Shown piece by piece: positions 17,162 through 25,759 of a DNA stretch of 53,413 bases (positions are counted from its first letter, which is position 1; each line of letters opens with the position of its first letter). The notes beneath the pieces were generated by a model, which worked only from the letters and a program-made list of their open reading frames with translations, was not told the origin of the DNA and made no database searches. The stretch is from DATKBT01 sp035546295. GTDB lineage: Bacteria; Acidobacteriota; Thermoanaerobaculia; Multivoradales; Multivoraceae. The stretch is from NCBI GenBank assembly GCA_035546295.1, contig DATKBT010000044.1:1-53413 (forward strand). The letters are read 5' to 3'. The position numbers and the translations under genes are program-made.

Positions 17162-17764
17162 CTACAGCCAGCCCTTCTCCCGCGCGATGCGCGCCGCCTC
17201 GATGCGGTTCTCGGCCCCCAGCTTCTGGATCGCCACCGACAGGTAGTTGCGGACCGTGCCCTCGGAGAGGTGGAGCGAGTCCGCGATCTTGGCGGTGGGC
17301 AGGCCCTCGCCGGCGAGGCGCACGACCTGGCGCTCGCGGCCGGTCAGCGGGTCGGGCTCGGTCCAGGCCTCGGTCGCGAGGTCCGGGTCGATCGCGCGGC
17401 CGCCTGCCGCCACCCGCCGCACCGCTTCGGCGAGCTCCTCGGCGCGCGAGTCCTTGAGCAGGTAGCCGGAGGCGCCGGCCTCGAGCGCGCGGCGCAGATA
17501 GCCGGGGCGCGCGAAGGTGGTGACGATGACGATGCGGCAGGGGAGCTCGCGTTCGCGGATCGCGGCGGTCAGCTCGAGGCCGGTCATCTCGGGCATCTCG
17601 ATGTCGGTGAGCACGACGTCGGGACGGTGCTGCTCGACCAGCTTCAGCGCCTCCCTGCCGTCACGCGCACGCGCTACGACGTGGATGTCCTGCTCGGTCT
17701 CGAGCAGGGCGGCGAGCGCGCCGAGCACGAGGTTCTGGTCCTCGGCGAGCAGGACGCGGATCAA
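17162..17764 (-). CDS. NarL/DesR-type response regulator
   Basis: The 200-aa product has a receiver domain (IRVLLAEDQNLVLGALAALL, phospho-acceptor Asp54 in VLTDIEMPEMTG, Lys in GYLLKDS) and a LuxR-type HTH at the end (LTGRERQVVRLAGEGLPTAKIA, then LHLSEGTVRNYLSVAIQKLGA). The TTG at 17762-17764 overlaps the kinase stop (TTGA) and is the only start that preserves the first beta strand. It is coupled to the upstream DesK-type kinase. The target is unknown; the tandem palindromes before the ABC exporter 6 kb upstream on the same strand are a candidate. Confidence 0.9.
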   Translation of the reverse strand: MIRVLLAEDQNLVLGALAALLETEQDIHVVARARDGREALKLVEQHRPDVVLTDIEMPEMTGLELTAAIRERELPCRIVIVTTFARPGYLRRALEAGASGYLLKDSRAEELAEAVRRVAAGGRAIDPDLATEAWTEPDPLTGRERQVVRLAGEGLPTAKIADSLHLSEGTVRNYLSVAIQKLGAENRIEAARIAREKGWL

Positions 17765-18900
17765 CCGCCCGTCCCCGCCGCTTGCAGCGCTGCCGCGGGC
17801 GCCCGCTCGTCGGAGCGCGCGATTGGCACCGTGATGCGCAGCACGGTCCCCTGGGGCTCGACGCGCTCGAGCTCGACGGTGCCGCCGGACGGCGCGATCC
17901 GTTCGCGCATCCCGGTGAGCCCGGACCCCTCCGGCCGGCGCACGCCGCGCCCGTCGTCCTCGACCTCGAGCACGAAGCGCGCTCGGCCGGAGTCGATCCG
18001 CACTGAATCGATACGGATGGTGCAGCGGCTGGCGCGCGAGTGCCGCACCACGTTGGTCACCCCCTCGCGCAGGGCGAGGGCGACGACGCTCTCCTGCTCC
18101 GACTCGAGCGCGAACGGCCCCGCTTGCACGTCGAGGCGCATGCCGGCCGACTCGAGCGCCAGGCGCGCCTTCGCGAGCTCGGTGCCGAGCTTCTGGGCGC
18201 GATAGCCGCTGACCGCGCGGCGCACCTCGTTGGTCGTCTCGCGCGAGAGCCGCTCGACCTCGTCCATCTCGGCTCGAGCGCGCTCGGGATCGCTTCCCAC
18301 CAGGCGCGAGGCGAGCTGGCTCTTGAGAGTGATCACGGCCAGCGAGTGGCCGAGCAGATCGTGCAGGTCGCGCGCGATGCGCTCGCGCTCGTCGAGCTTG
18401 GCGAGCCGCTCGACCTCCTCGTGGGCGAGCTTGAGTCGCGCGTTGCGCCGCTCGACCTCGGTGAAGTGGGAGTTGATGAAGCCGATCAGCGGCACGAAGA
18501 TGACGCCGACCAGCCAGACGCTCGGGGGAACGTCGAACAGGTAGCACTCGAGCAGCATCAGTGCGACCACGCCGAGCAGCGTCCACGAGGTGGCGCGGCG
18601 CGACAGGGCGCAGCCGATGAACGAGGCGGAGTAGATGAAGAACGTCACCGCCCCGGCGTTCGACGGCAGGAAGAGCACGCCGATCGCCAGGATGGCGAGC
18701 GCGATCCGGAGCTGCCCGCGCGCCGGCAGCCAGAAGCCACGGAAGTAGAGGACCAGGAAGGCCGCGGTCGCCAAGAGCGTCAGCGTCCACTCGAGCCCCG
18801 AGGCGCCGTTGGCGATCGGATCGATGAAGAACGTCGCGAGGTAGACCAGCCAGGCGAACGGCGTCCAGCCGACGTTGCGGTCTTTCGGCAGAAGCCTCAT
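17761..18900 (-). CDS. DesK-type sensor histidine kinase (HisKA_3)
   Basis: From the ATG at 18898-18900 the protein is 379 aa. It has about five to six membrane segments in residues 12-145, with no periplasmic sensor domain. The HisKA_3 dimerisation helix carries the phospho-acceptor His180 in RERIARDLHDLLGHSLAV, and the HATPase domain has LREGVTNVVRHS (N box) and DDGRGV and GSGLTGMRERI (G boxes). DesK-type kinases sense membrane state or envelope stress. The gene is coupled to the response regulator. An in-frame upstream ATG at 18978 would add a polar, signal-poor extension and was rejected. A decayed partial copy lies at 16770-17034. Confidence 0.92.
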   Translation of the reverse strand: MRLLPKDRNVGWTPFAWLVYLATFFIDPIANGASGLEWTLTLLATAAFLVLYFRGFWLPARGQLRIALAILAIGVLFLPSNAGAVTFFIYSASFIGCALSRRATSWTLLGVVALMLLECYLFDVPPSVWLVGVIFVPLIGFINSHFTEVERRNARLKLAHEEVERLAKLDERERIARDLHDLLGHSLAVITLKSQLASRLVGSDPERARAEMDEVERLSRETTNEVRRAVSGYRAQKLGTELAKARLALESAGMRLDVQAGPFALESEQESVVALALREGVTNVVRHSRASRCTIRIDSVRIDSGRARFVLEVEDDGRGVRRPEGSGLTGMRERIAPSGGTVELERVEPQGTVLRITVPIARSDERAPAAALQAAGTGG

Positions 18901-18925
18901 GACGTCCTCATCCTCGTCCGGAAGT

Positions 18926-20878
18926 CTACTGCCGGGGGGTCCAGGAGACCTCGTCGAGCTGGATCGTGAACGGCCCACGCGCCACCGCCGAGAAGACCAC
19001 GCCGGTGACGTCGGCCCCCTGCGTGCCGAAGGCCTCCAACGGCACCTCGAAGCGCTGCCATTGCGAGCTCAGCTCGACCCGCGCCTGACGCGGTATCTGG
19101 CCGAAGGACTGTGCGAAAAGCATCACGGCGAGCGGGGTCTCGCCCTCCGGGGCACGCGCCCAGAAGACGATCCGGTCCGCGCCCGAGACGTCGACGGCGT
19201 CACTCAGCGGCACGGCCCCGGGCCCGAACAGCACGCCGGACCAGGGAAAGGCGTAGCCGGCGGCGAGCTCGCCGCTCATCTCGATCGCTCCGACGGTGCC
19301 GTCGGCTCCCGAATCGACCAGCGCGACCTCGACCGTCGACTTGCCGCCCGCGAGCTGATCGGTGGTCGGCATCCAGGCGCCGTAGGGGGCGTCCAACGAG
19401 CCGTCGAAGCGCCCGAACAGACCGAGCTCGACGTTGGGATGGACCGAGGCTTCGCTCTGGCCGTGGATCGCTGGCTCGTGGCGCACGCCGTCCTTCCACA
19501 CCGCGACGATGTCGCGGGTGGCGGTGATCTCGCTGGTGGGATCCGCTTCGACCAGCACCAGGTTCGCCTTGGCCCCCTCCTCGATGCGGCCGCGGTCCGC
19601 GAGGCCGAACGCCTTCGCCGTCCTCGAGGTCGCGGCGGCGAGCGCGTCGGTCGGGCTCAGGCCGGCGCGCACCAGCAGCTCGAGCTCACGATGCATGCTG
19701 ACGCCGTGCGCGGTTCCCGGATTCGGCGAATCGGTGCCGGCCAGCACCGGAACGCCGGCCTCCTCCATCGCCCTTGCCCGCGCCAGCATCCGCGCGAAGG
19801 CGGCAGTGGCCTGCTCTCCGCTCTGCCGCCCGAAACCCGAGCGCAGCCCCTGCTTCTGGGTGTCGGTGAGGTGCGCGGCGAGCTCGGGGTCCTCCGCCAT
19901 CGCCGCGGCGCCGCTGGTCCCGGCGAGGCTCTCGAGCACGCTCAGCGTGGGCACCACGAACACGCCGCGCTCGCGCGCGAGCCGGACCAGCGCCGCCTCC
20001 GCTGCCTGATCGTGCTCGCCGTCGTGGTGGAGGTGCACCAGCCCGTCGGCGCCCGCCTCGATGGCCGTCGTGGCGCCTTCCAGAGTGCTGACGTGGACCA
20101 CCGCGAGCTTGTCGTGGTCGTGGGCGGCCGCGATCACGGCGGCGACGCGCTCGGCGTCGAGAGTGGGAAGATCGCGCTCGATGACAGAGCCGTTCTCGAT
20201 CACGATCTTGATGTAATCGGAACCCTCGGCGACCCGCTCGGCGACGAAGGCGGCGGCGTCCTCGGCGCGCTCGAGCGTCGGGATCGGCAGGCCGAATTGC
20301 GTGCCGTGGCCGCCGGCGGCGGTGACCAGCGTGCCCGCCGAGAATAGATCGGCGCGATTCCCGGCCTGGCCCTTCGCTTGCTGCTCGCGCAGCGTCTGCG
20401 CCATGGCGGCGACGTTGAACATGTCGAGCTCGGTGGTCACTCCCCAATCGAGCGCGCGCTCGAGCGCGTCGCCGAAGGAGTGGGTGTGAGCGTCGATGAG
20501 CCCGGGGAGGAGGGTGAGGCCTCGGCCGTCGACCCGCTCGGCGTCCGCCGGGACTGCGGTCGAGCCGGCGGGGCCGAAGGCTGCGATCCGATCGTCGCGA
20601 ATCACGACGGTTCGGTCCGCGTAGACGGCGGCGCCGTCGAACACACGGACGTACTCGATCGCGGTGACGCGAGAGCCGGTGGCAGGGGGATCGGCCGCGC
20701 CGGGCGCCTGGGCGGCGGCGAGCCCGCCGCTCGCGAGGAGGGCGGCCAGCGCGACGATCGAGATCCGACCATGTCGATGGTGGCGATCGTGTCGAACGTG
20801 TCGATGGTGTCGAACGTGTCGACGATGTCCGTCGTGCCGACGGTGTCGTTGCTGTCGGCCGGGTCGATGATCTCGCAT
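18926..20878 (-). CDS. Secreted amidohydrolase with C-terminal CIA30-like domain and His/Arg-rich leader
   Basis: ATG 20876-20878 has a clear AAGGAACC ribosome-binding site. The 650-aa product starts with about 35 residues rich in His and Arg, encoded by 9-bp repeats, then a hydrophobic segment (ISIVALAALLASGGLAAAQA) that looks like a signal peptide core. The amidohydrolase domain follows, with LLPGLIDAHTHSFG (metal-binding HxH), LAVVHVS, GLVHLHHD and LAGTDSPNPGT. The last 160 residues (from about FGRFDGSLDAPYGAWMPTTD) resemble a CIA30-type beta-sandwich, a plausible carbohydrate or ligand binder. The substrate is unknown; related exported amidohydrolases are often imidazolonepropionase/prolidase-like. 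Confidence 0.87.
   Translation of the reverse strand: MRDHRPGRQQRHRRHDGHRRHVRHHRHVRHDRHHRHGRISIVALAALLASGGLAAAQAPGAADPPATGSRVTAIEYVRVFDGAAVYADRTVVIRDDRIAAFGPAGSTAVPADAERVDGRGLTLLPGLIDAHTHSFGDALERALDWGVTTELDMFNVAAMAQTLREQQAKGQAGNRADLFSAGTLVTAAGGHGTQFGLPIPTLERAEDAAAFVAERVAEGSDYIKIVIENGSVIERDLPTLDAERVAAVIAAAHDHDKLAVVHVSTLEGATTAIEAGADGLVHLHHDGEHDQAAEAALVRLARERGVFVVPTLSVLESLAGTSGAAAMAEDPELAAHLTDTQKQGLRSGFGRQSGEQATAAFARMLARARAMEEAGVPVLAGTDSPNPGTAHGVSMHRELELLVRAGLSPTDALAAATSRTAKAFGLADRGRIEEGAKANLVLVEADPTSEITATRDIVAVWKDGVRHEPAIHGQSEASVHPNVELGLFGRFDGSLDAPYGAWMPTTDQLAGGKSTVEVALVDSGADGTVGAIEMSGELAAGYAFPWSGVLFGPGAVPLSDAVDVSGADRIVFWARAPEGETPLAVMLFAQSFGQIPRQARVELSSQWQRFEVPLEAFGTQGADVTGVVFSAVARGPFTIQLDEVSWTPRQ
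20771..20869 (-). repeat. 9-bp minisatellite encoding the His/Arg-rich leader
   Basis: On the + strand about eleven 9-bp units lie end to end, for example GTGTCGAAC (20789), GTGTCGATG (20798), GTGTCGAAC (20807), GTGTCGACG (20816), ATGTCCGTC (20825), GTGCCGACG (20834) and GTGTCGTTG (20843). Read on the minus strand they give a three-residue periodicity of the form RHx. Because 9 is a multiple of 3, unit gain or loss keeps the reading frame. Confidence 0.8.
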
Positions 20879-20913
20879 CGGAGGTTCCTTTCTGACGAAT
20901 CGGGAGCGGTGTC

Positions 20914-21495
20914 TCAGCGGGAGCTCGCGGCCTCCACCCGGCGCAAGTCCATGCCCAGCATCGGGAACCACTGCTCGCCGTCGGGGCTGTACTCGCCGAG
21001 CTCGACCCAGCGATCATCCTCGGTGTGGGTGATCGTGAAGCGGATCCGCCCCGGCCCCTGAGCGAATCCCCAGATCATTGTGCCGTCGTCGCGGACCTCG
21101 ACGTCGGGATCGATCACGCCGCCGGAGCGGAAGGTGCGGAGGCGGAAGCTCTCGGATCCGCCGTCGTACGAGAGCACGCCCAGCGCGTGGTGGCCGACGA
21201 GGCCGGAGGCCGGATCGGTGCCGATCCCTTCGAACACCAGCACCTGGCCGTCGATCCTCGCCTCGACGAGCTCGACGACTTCGATCTCGGCGCGTTGGCG
21301 ATCGGGCGACATCACCCAGCCGGTCCCCTCCCATCGGCCCACCCACCATTGCATGGGCGCCATCGCCTTCTCGGTGGCCAGCGAGTGATCGGGGGGCTGG
21401 GCGGGAAGGAGAGCGGACGACAGGGCGCCGAGCGCAGCGACGAGCAGGATCGCGGGAGGCAGCCTGAACGTCGTGCGGGGGTTCGAGTGCAGCAT
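20914..21495 (-). CDS. Secreted DUF1579-like lipocalin-type protein
   Basis: From the ATG at 21493-21495 (GGAGA upstream) the product is 193 aa with a signal peptide (LPPAILLVAALGALSSALLPAQ). The mature part reads MAPMQWWVGRWEGTGWVM, followed by alternating short strands such as VVELVEARIDGQVLVFEGIG, HHALGVLSYDGGSESFRLRT and GMDLRRVEA. This resembles the small beta-barrel THAP4/DUF1579 proteins of unknown role that often sit beside enzymes in these bacteria. It precedes the amidohydrolase by 35 bp on the same strand, so they are probably cotranscribed. No catalytic residues can be assigned. Confidence 0.75.
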   Translation of the reverse strand: MLHSNPRTTFRLPPAILLVAALGALSSALLPAQPPDHSLATEKAMAPMQWWVGRWEGTGWVMSPDRQRAEIEVVELVEARIDGQVLVFEGIGTDPASGLVGHHALGVLSYDGGSESFRLRTFRSGGVIDPDVEVRDDGTMIWGFAQGPGRIRFTITHTEDDRWVELGEYSPDGEQWFPMLGMDLRRVEAASSR

Positions 21496-21576
21496 GGTGG
21501 GTCTCCGGGAGGTGGCAGGTGGAAATGGAGGCGATGCCGGGTCGGGGAAGCCGCTGTTCCAGGGCACCAGTGTCCT

Positions 21577-22422
21577 TCAGCCGAAGGTCTTCCCGTCGTC
21601 GCGTCGATACGCGACACCGGCTCCCACCAGGCACACTGTGGTGAAGGCGACCAGGTAGAGCGTGTGCTGGAGCACACGGCCGTCCCCGGCTCCGACGACC
21701 TCGAGCGCGAGCTGACCGTAGTGGAAGGCCGGGAGCGCCGGCGCGACCTTCTGGATCGCGTCGGGCAGGGCCTGGATCGGGATCCACAGCCCCGACGCGA
21801 ACGACATCGGCAGGTGGATGAGGTTGACCACGGCGGGCGCCGAGTTGGGCCCGGCGAGATAGCCGAGGAGCAGACCGAAGGCGCAGAAGGGGAGCGCGCC
21901 CGCCACCAGCACCGCGGTGAGCGCCGCGAGTCGGCCGGGCTCGAACGGCACCTCCGCGAACAGGACCCCCGCCGCCGCCAGCACCACCACGACCCCGACC
22001 GAGAGCAGCAGCGAGAGGGTCACCTTGGCGGCGAAGAACGCGCTGACCGGCATCGGGCTCGCGCTCTTGAGCAGCATCCAGCCCTGGCCGCGCTCGACCG
22101 CGACGCCGACGCCGAAGCCGAACAGCGCGACCCCGATCACGCCGAAGGCGCCGTAGGTCGCCAGCAGGTAGGTGGGCACCGCGGTCGAGCCGTAGCTCTT
22201 GCCGACGCCGAAGCTGATTCCGAACAGCGCGTAGAACATCAGCGGGAAGGCGAAGGTCGGGATCAGGTACGCCGGGAGCCGAACCATCTTGAGGATCTCG
22301 GCGCGGGTCTCGGCGCGATAGATGCGCCTCCAGGGCGGCAGCGGCCGCCTCGCCCTCGCGGCGCCGGCGGCGAGCGGTTGGGCAGTGGTCTGGCTGCTGG
22401 TCGGGGTGCTGGTCGAGCTCAC
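21577..22422 (-). CDS. ABC-2 type transporter permease
   Basis: The GTG at 22420-22422 is chosen because AAGGAG lies 6 nt upstream. The 281-aa protein has a Ser/Thr-rich cytoplasmic N-terminus (SSTSTPTSSQTTAQP) followed by six membrane segments: LIPTFAFPLMFYALFGISF, YLLATYGAFGVIGVALFGFG, FFAAKVTLSLLLSVGVVVVLA, LTAVLVAGALPFCAFGLLLG, PAVVNLIHLPMSFASGLW and TLYLVAFTTVCLVGAGVAYR. It is an ABC-2 export permease of the drug/lipid type (DrrB/YadH-like). It sits 59 bp downstream of the ATPase gene, with which it should form the exporter. The substrate is not identifiable. Confidence 0.9.
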   Translation of the reverse strand: MSSTSTPTSSQTTAQPLAAGAARARRPLPPWRRIYRAETRAEILKMVRLPAYLIPTFAFPLMFYALFGISFGVGKSYGSTAVPTYLLATYGAFGVIGVALFGFGVGVAVERGQGWMLLKSASPMPVSAFFAAKVTLSLLLSVGVVVVLAAAGVLFAEVPFEPGRLAALTAVLVAGALPFCAFGLLLGYLAGPNSAPAVVNLIHLPMSFASGLWIPIQALPDAIQKVAPALPAFHYGQLALEVVGAGDGRVLQHTLYLVAFTTVCLVGAGVAYRRDDGKTFG

Positions 22423-22481
22423 GGTCGTCTCCTTGTCGAGATCGCTTCGATCGCTGGGATCGGTCGGGCGGGGAAGCGGAA

Positions 22482-23405
22482 TCAGGCTGCGTCGGCGGGG
22501 GCCTCCGCTTCGCCCGTGAGCGAGAGGAAGGCCTCTTCGATGCCGGCGCCGGTGACCTCGAGGTCGCGCAGGTGCGGGTCGCGCGCGAGCAGCTCGCGCA
22601 GCACCGGCTCGGCCTCGACCGCGAGTACCTCGACGGTCGCCTTGTCGTACCGCGCGCTGCGCACGCCCGGCAGCTCCTCGATCAGCCTCGGCGGCACGTC
22701 GGTGACACAACGGATCCGCCGCGCCGCGGCCTGCGACTTGATCTGGTACGGCGTTCCATCGGCGCGAACGCGGCCGCGGTGGAGCACCACGATGCGGTCG
22801 GAGAGCGCGTCGGCCTCCTCCAGGTAGTGGGTGGTCAGCACGATCGTCTTGCCGCGCTCGACCAGCTCGCGCACTCGCGCCCAGAAGGTGCGCCGGGTCT
22901 CGACGTCGAGCCCGACCGTGGGCTCGTCGAGGAACAGCAGGTCGGGATCGCCGCACAGCGCGAGCGCGAACATCACGCGCTGCTTCTGGCCCCCCGAGAG
23001 CTTGCCGTAGAGCCGACCCTCGAGCCCGCCGAGACCGGCGACTTCGACGACGGCGCCGGCGGCGAGCGGCGTCGGGTAGTAGCTGCGGAAGAGGTCGATC
23101 AGCTCCCGCACCGCAAGCGTGTGGGGGAGGCCCGAGATCTGCATCATCGCGCCGGTGCGCACGCGACCGGCGGCAAAGCGCGGGTCGCCGCCGAACAGCT
23201 CGACCGTTCCGCTCGCCGGGCGAGCGAGGCCCAGCATGAGCTTGATCGCGGTCGTCTTGCCGGCACCGTTGGGACCGAGGATGGCGGTGACGTTGCCGGG
23301 CGCGATCTGGAGGTCCACGCGATCGAGCGCGGTGACGTCGCCGTAGCGGTGGACCACGCGGCGCAGGGCGACCGGCGGGTGGGGCTCGCGGGAGACGTGG
23401 CGCAT
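22482..23405 (-). CDS. ABC transporter ATP-binding protein (DrrA/CcmA-like)
   Basis: The start at 23403-23405 has GGAG upstream; an in-frame ATG at 23450 would add 15 residues. The 307-aa protein contains Walker A GPNGAGKTTAIK, the signature LSGGQKQRVMFALAL, Walker B DLLFLDEPTVGLD and the switch His in VLTTHYLEEAD. The C-terminal 90 residues are a regulatory domain as in DrrA-like exporters. It forms an operon with the ABC-2 permease. Tandem palindromes 80-125 bp upstream suggest tight regulation. Confidence 0.94.
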   Translation of the reverse strand: MRHVSREPHPPVALRRVVHRYGDVTALDRVDLQIAPGNVTAILGPNGAGKTTAIKLMLGLARPASGTVELFGGDPRFAAGRVRTGAMMQISGLPHTLAVRELIDLFRSYYPTPLAAGAVVEVAGLGGLEGRLYGKLSGGQKQRVMFALALCGDPDLLFLDEPTVGLDVETRRTFWARVRELVERGKTIVLTTHYLEEADALSDRIVVLHRGRVRADGTPYQIKSQAAARRIRCVTDVPPRLIEELPGVRSARYDKATVEVLAVEAEPVLRELLARDPHLRDLEVTGAGIEEAFLSLTGEAEAPADAA

Positions 23406-23485
23406 GGGTTTCTCCGGTGGGGTCGTGACGCTGCCGTCGGACGCGATCATTGTCCGCCGGCAAACCGCGCGCGCCTACTGCCCGC

Positions 23486-23528
23486 TGTCACCGGATCGCG
23501 TGACAGCTGTCACCGTGACGGCTGTCAC
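23486..23528 (-). promoter_or_regulatory. Tandem TGTCAC/GTGACA palindromes upstream of the ABC exporter
   Basis: GTGACAGCTGTCAC (23500-23513) is a perfect 14-bp palindrome. It is followed after 1 bp by GTGACGGCTGTCAC (23515-23528), a near-perfect copy, so the unit repeats every 15 bp. A further half-site TGTCAC lies at 23486-23491. That makes five half-sites within 43 bp, upstream of the exporter start. The arrangement suggests cooperative binding of a dimeric regulator. The regulator is not identified. Confidence 0.65.
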
Positions 23529-23640
23529 GGATCATCCGCCTGCCCTGTGCTGCGATTCGCCGGTGACCTTGTCGGGGCGGGGGCAGCAGACCGCTGATCG
23601 CGCTAGGGAGCGGGCGAAGCTCGCGAGCGCTGGTCCGTTC

Positions 23641-25605
23641 TCAGGGCAGTGAGAACGCCACCACCGCGTCGCCGATCTCGAGCCCGGCCTTGCCATGACC
23701 GCCGGCCGCGATCACCACGTATTGGCGGCCCTCCCAGGTGTAGGTCATCGGCGTGGCGATTCCGGCGTAGGGCAGCTCGCCGCGCCACAGCTCGCGCCCG
23801 CTCTCGAGGTCGAAGGCACGCAGCAGTTTCTCGCGCGTCGCGGCGATGAACACCAGCTCGCCGGCGGTTACCATGGGGCCGCCGGCGTTGGGGAGCCCGA
23901 AGGTGGCGACATCGGGGTGAAGAGCCAGCGGATGATCGGCGGGCGGCGAGCCCAGCGCAACCTCCCAGACCCGCTCGCCGCTGGCGAGGTCGATGGCGGC
24001 GAGCGTGCCCCAGGGGGGCGGAGTGCAGGGGATACCGCGCTCCGAGAACAGGTCGATCCGTCTCATCGCATAGGGCGTGCCCGCCTGCAGGGCGATCTCC
24101 CAGCCCGCGTCGCGCGACGGCCCCGCGAGGGCGCGCAGCTCGTCTCGCGGGACGAGCTGCACCAGCGTCGCGGTCCACATGCTGTTGAGCACGACCCATC
24201 CGCGGTTCGGATCTACGGCGACGCCGCCCCAGCGGGTGCCGCCGCCGTTGCCGGGGAACAGGATCGTCCCTTCGAGGCTCGGCGGCGTGAAGGTGCCCTG
24301 GTAGCGCGCGCCCTCCACCAGCCGGCGGCAAGACTCGCGGTCGGCCGCGTCGATCGCCCACACCGACTCGGAGTCGAAGCGCTCGAGGGTGCGGAGCGGT
24401 CCCGGGCGCGTCGGGAACGGCTGGGTGGCCGAGGCGCGCTCGCCGGCCACCGGGCTCGCGGGCACCTGGCGCTCGACGACGGGGGAGAGCGGCTCTCCGG
24501 ACTCGCGGTCGAGCACGTAGACGAACCCCATCTTGGTTGCCTGCACCACCACGTCGCGCGACACGCCGTCGAGCTCGACGGTTGTGAGGGTCGGCTGCGC
24601 CGCGAGGTCGTAGTCCCAGAGGTCGTGGTGGACGGTCTGGTAGCCCCAGGCCGGCTCTCCGGTCGCGGCGCGAAGCGCCACCAGCGAGTTCGCCCAGCGG
24701 CCGTCCCCGGGGCGAAGACCGCCGAAGAAGTCGGGGCTCGGGCTCGAGGTGGGAACCAGGACCAGGCCGCGGGCGGCGTCGACGGCGAGTGGCGCCCAGG
24801 CGTTGGCGGCGCCGACCTGTGCGTCGGGGGGCCTCGCTCCGGCCAGCGGATCGAAGCGCCAGAGTTCCCGGCCGGTGCGCGCGTCGAAGCCGCGGATCGC
24901 GCCGCTGAAGGTCGCCGCGCTCCAGTTGTCGCCTATCGAAGAGCCGACCACGACCAAGTCGCCGGCGATCGCGGGCGGCGACGTGACCTGGTAGTCGCCG
25001 TGACGCGGCGGCGCGATCCCGGCCCGCAGATCGACAGTGCCTGCTTCGCCGAACTCCGCGCAAGGGGCGCCCGTCGTCGAGTCGAGGGCGATCAGCCGCG
25101 CATCGATGGTGGCGTAGAAGAGACGCCGCGAGCACGAGGCGGCGCCGCCGCCGGCTCCGCTCCCGCTCGGCGCCCAGCCCGCCACTCCGCGCGAGGTCAC
25201 CTCCGAATAGCCCCGGTCTCGCGGCACCTTCGCGTCGTGGCGCCACAACTCGTGGCCGGTGGCCGGCTCGAGCGCGTGGACGGTCCCCCAAGCGGTGGGG
25301 AACACCAATCGTCCGTCGAACAGAATCGGGGTCGCCTCGAAGGTGGTCTTGCCGCCGTCTCGGGTCTCCTGGCCTCGCTCGCCGGAGTTGAAGCTCCAGG
25401 CGCGCGCCAGGCTCGAGACGTTCTTCCGGTCGATCTGGGAGGCGTGCGAGTAGCGCTGACCTCCGGCGTCTCCGCCGTGAGCGGGCCAGCCCGCGGGGTC
25501 TTCGGGGTCTTGCGCGCCAGCCGCGTGATGGGACGCGACGGCGCCGATCGCGACGAAGACCAGGGCGCGAAGAGGATGGAGCGCTCTCTGGGTGTGTGGG
25601 ATCAT
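23641..25605 (-). CDS. PQQ-dependent dehydrogenase, glucose/quinate dehydrogenase-like
   Basis: A 654-aa protein with a signal peptide (LRALVFVAIGAVASHHAAGAQ), then PQQ beta-propeller sheets from GWPAHGGDAGGQRYS. Typical W-motif segments include GTVHALEPATGHELWRHD, GFDARTGRELWRFDP, VALRAATGEPAWGYQTVHHD and IDLASGERVWEV. GIPCTPPPWGTLAAIDL is characteristic of the glucose/quinate/shikimate class. There is no CxxCH heme site, so electrons must leave to a separate carrier or quinone. It is likely periplasmic. No pqq biosynthesis genes are in the window. Confidence 0.9.
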   Translation of the reverse strand: MIPHTQRALHPLRALVFVAIGAVASHHAAGAQDPEDPAGWPAHGGDAGGQRYSHASQIDRKNVSSLARAWSFNSGERGQETRDGGKTTFEATPILFDGRLVFPTAWGTVHALEPATGHELWRHDAKVPRDRGYSEVTSRGVAGWAPSGSGAGGGAASCSRRLFYATIDARLIALDSTTGAPCAEFGEAGTVDLRAGIAPPRHGDYQVTSPPAIAGDLVVVGSSIGDNWSAATFSGAIRGFDARTGRELWRFDPLAGARPPDAQVGAANAWAPLAVDAARGLVLVPTSSPSPDFFGGLRPGDGRWANSLVALRAATGEPAWGYQTVHHDLWDYDLAAQPTLTTVELDGVSRDVVVQATKMGFVYVLDRESGEPLSPVVERQVPASPVAGERASATQPFPTRPGPLRTLERFDSESVWAIDAADRESCRRLVEGARYQGTFTPPSLEGTILFPGNGGGTRWGGVAVDPNRGWVVLNSMWTATLVQLVPRDELRALAGPSRDAGWEIALQAGTPYAMRRIDLFSERGIPCTPPPWGTLAAIDLASGERVWEVALGSPPADHPLALHPDVATFGLPNAGGPMVTAGELVFIAATREKLLRAFDLESGRELWRGELPYAGIATPMTYTWEGRQYVVIAAGGHGKAGLEIGDAVVAFSLP

Positions 25606-25759
25606 CGGTGAGCTCCTGAGGCTGGTCGGTGCAGGTCGTAACCACGGACCGAACGAGCCTGCGCCGCGGGGTGATCCGAAGCGAGGAGAACGGGGTGAGC
25701 GGGACTCGGACGTCGACGAGCAGGACCCCCGCTGGGCGGGTGATCGACGTTCGGCGGGC

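Noticed and set aside
18901..18978. N-terminal extension of the DesK-type kinase to an upstream ATG
   Set aside because: The extra residues are polar and without function; the ATG at 18900 directly precedes the conserved part.
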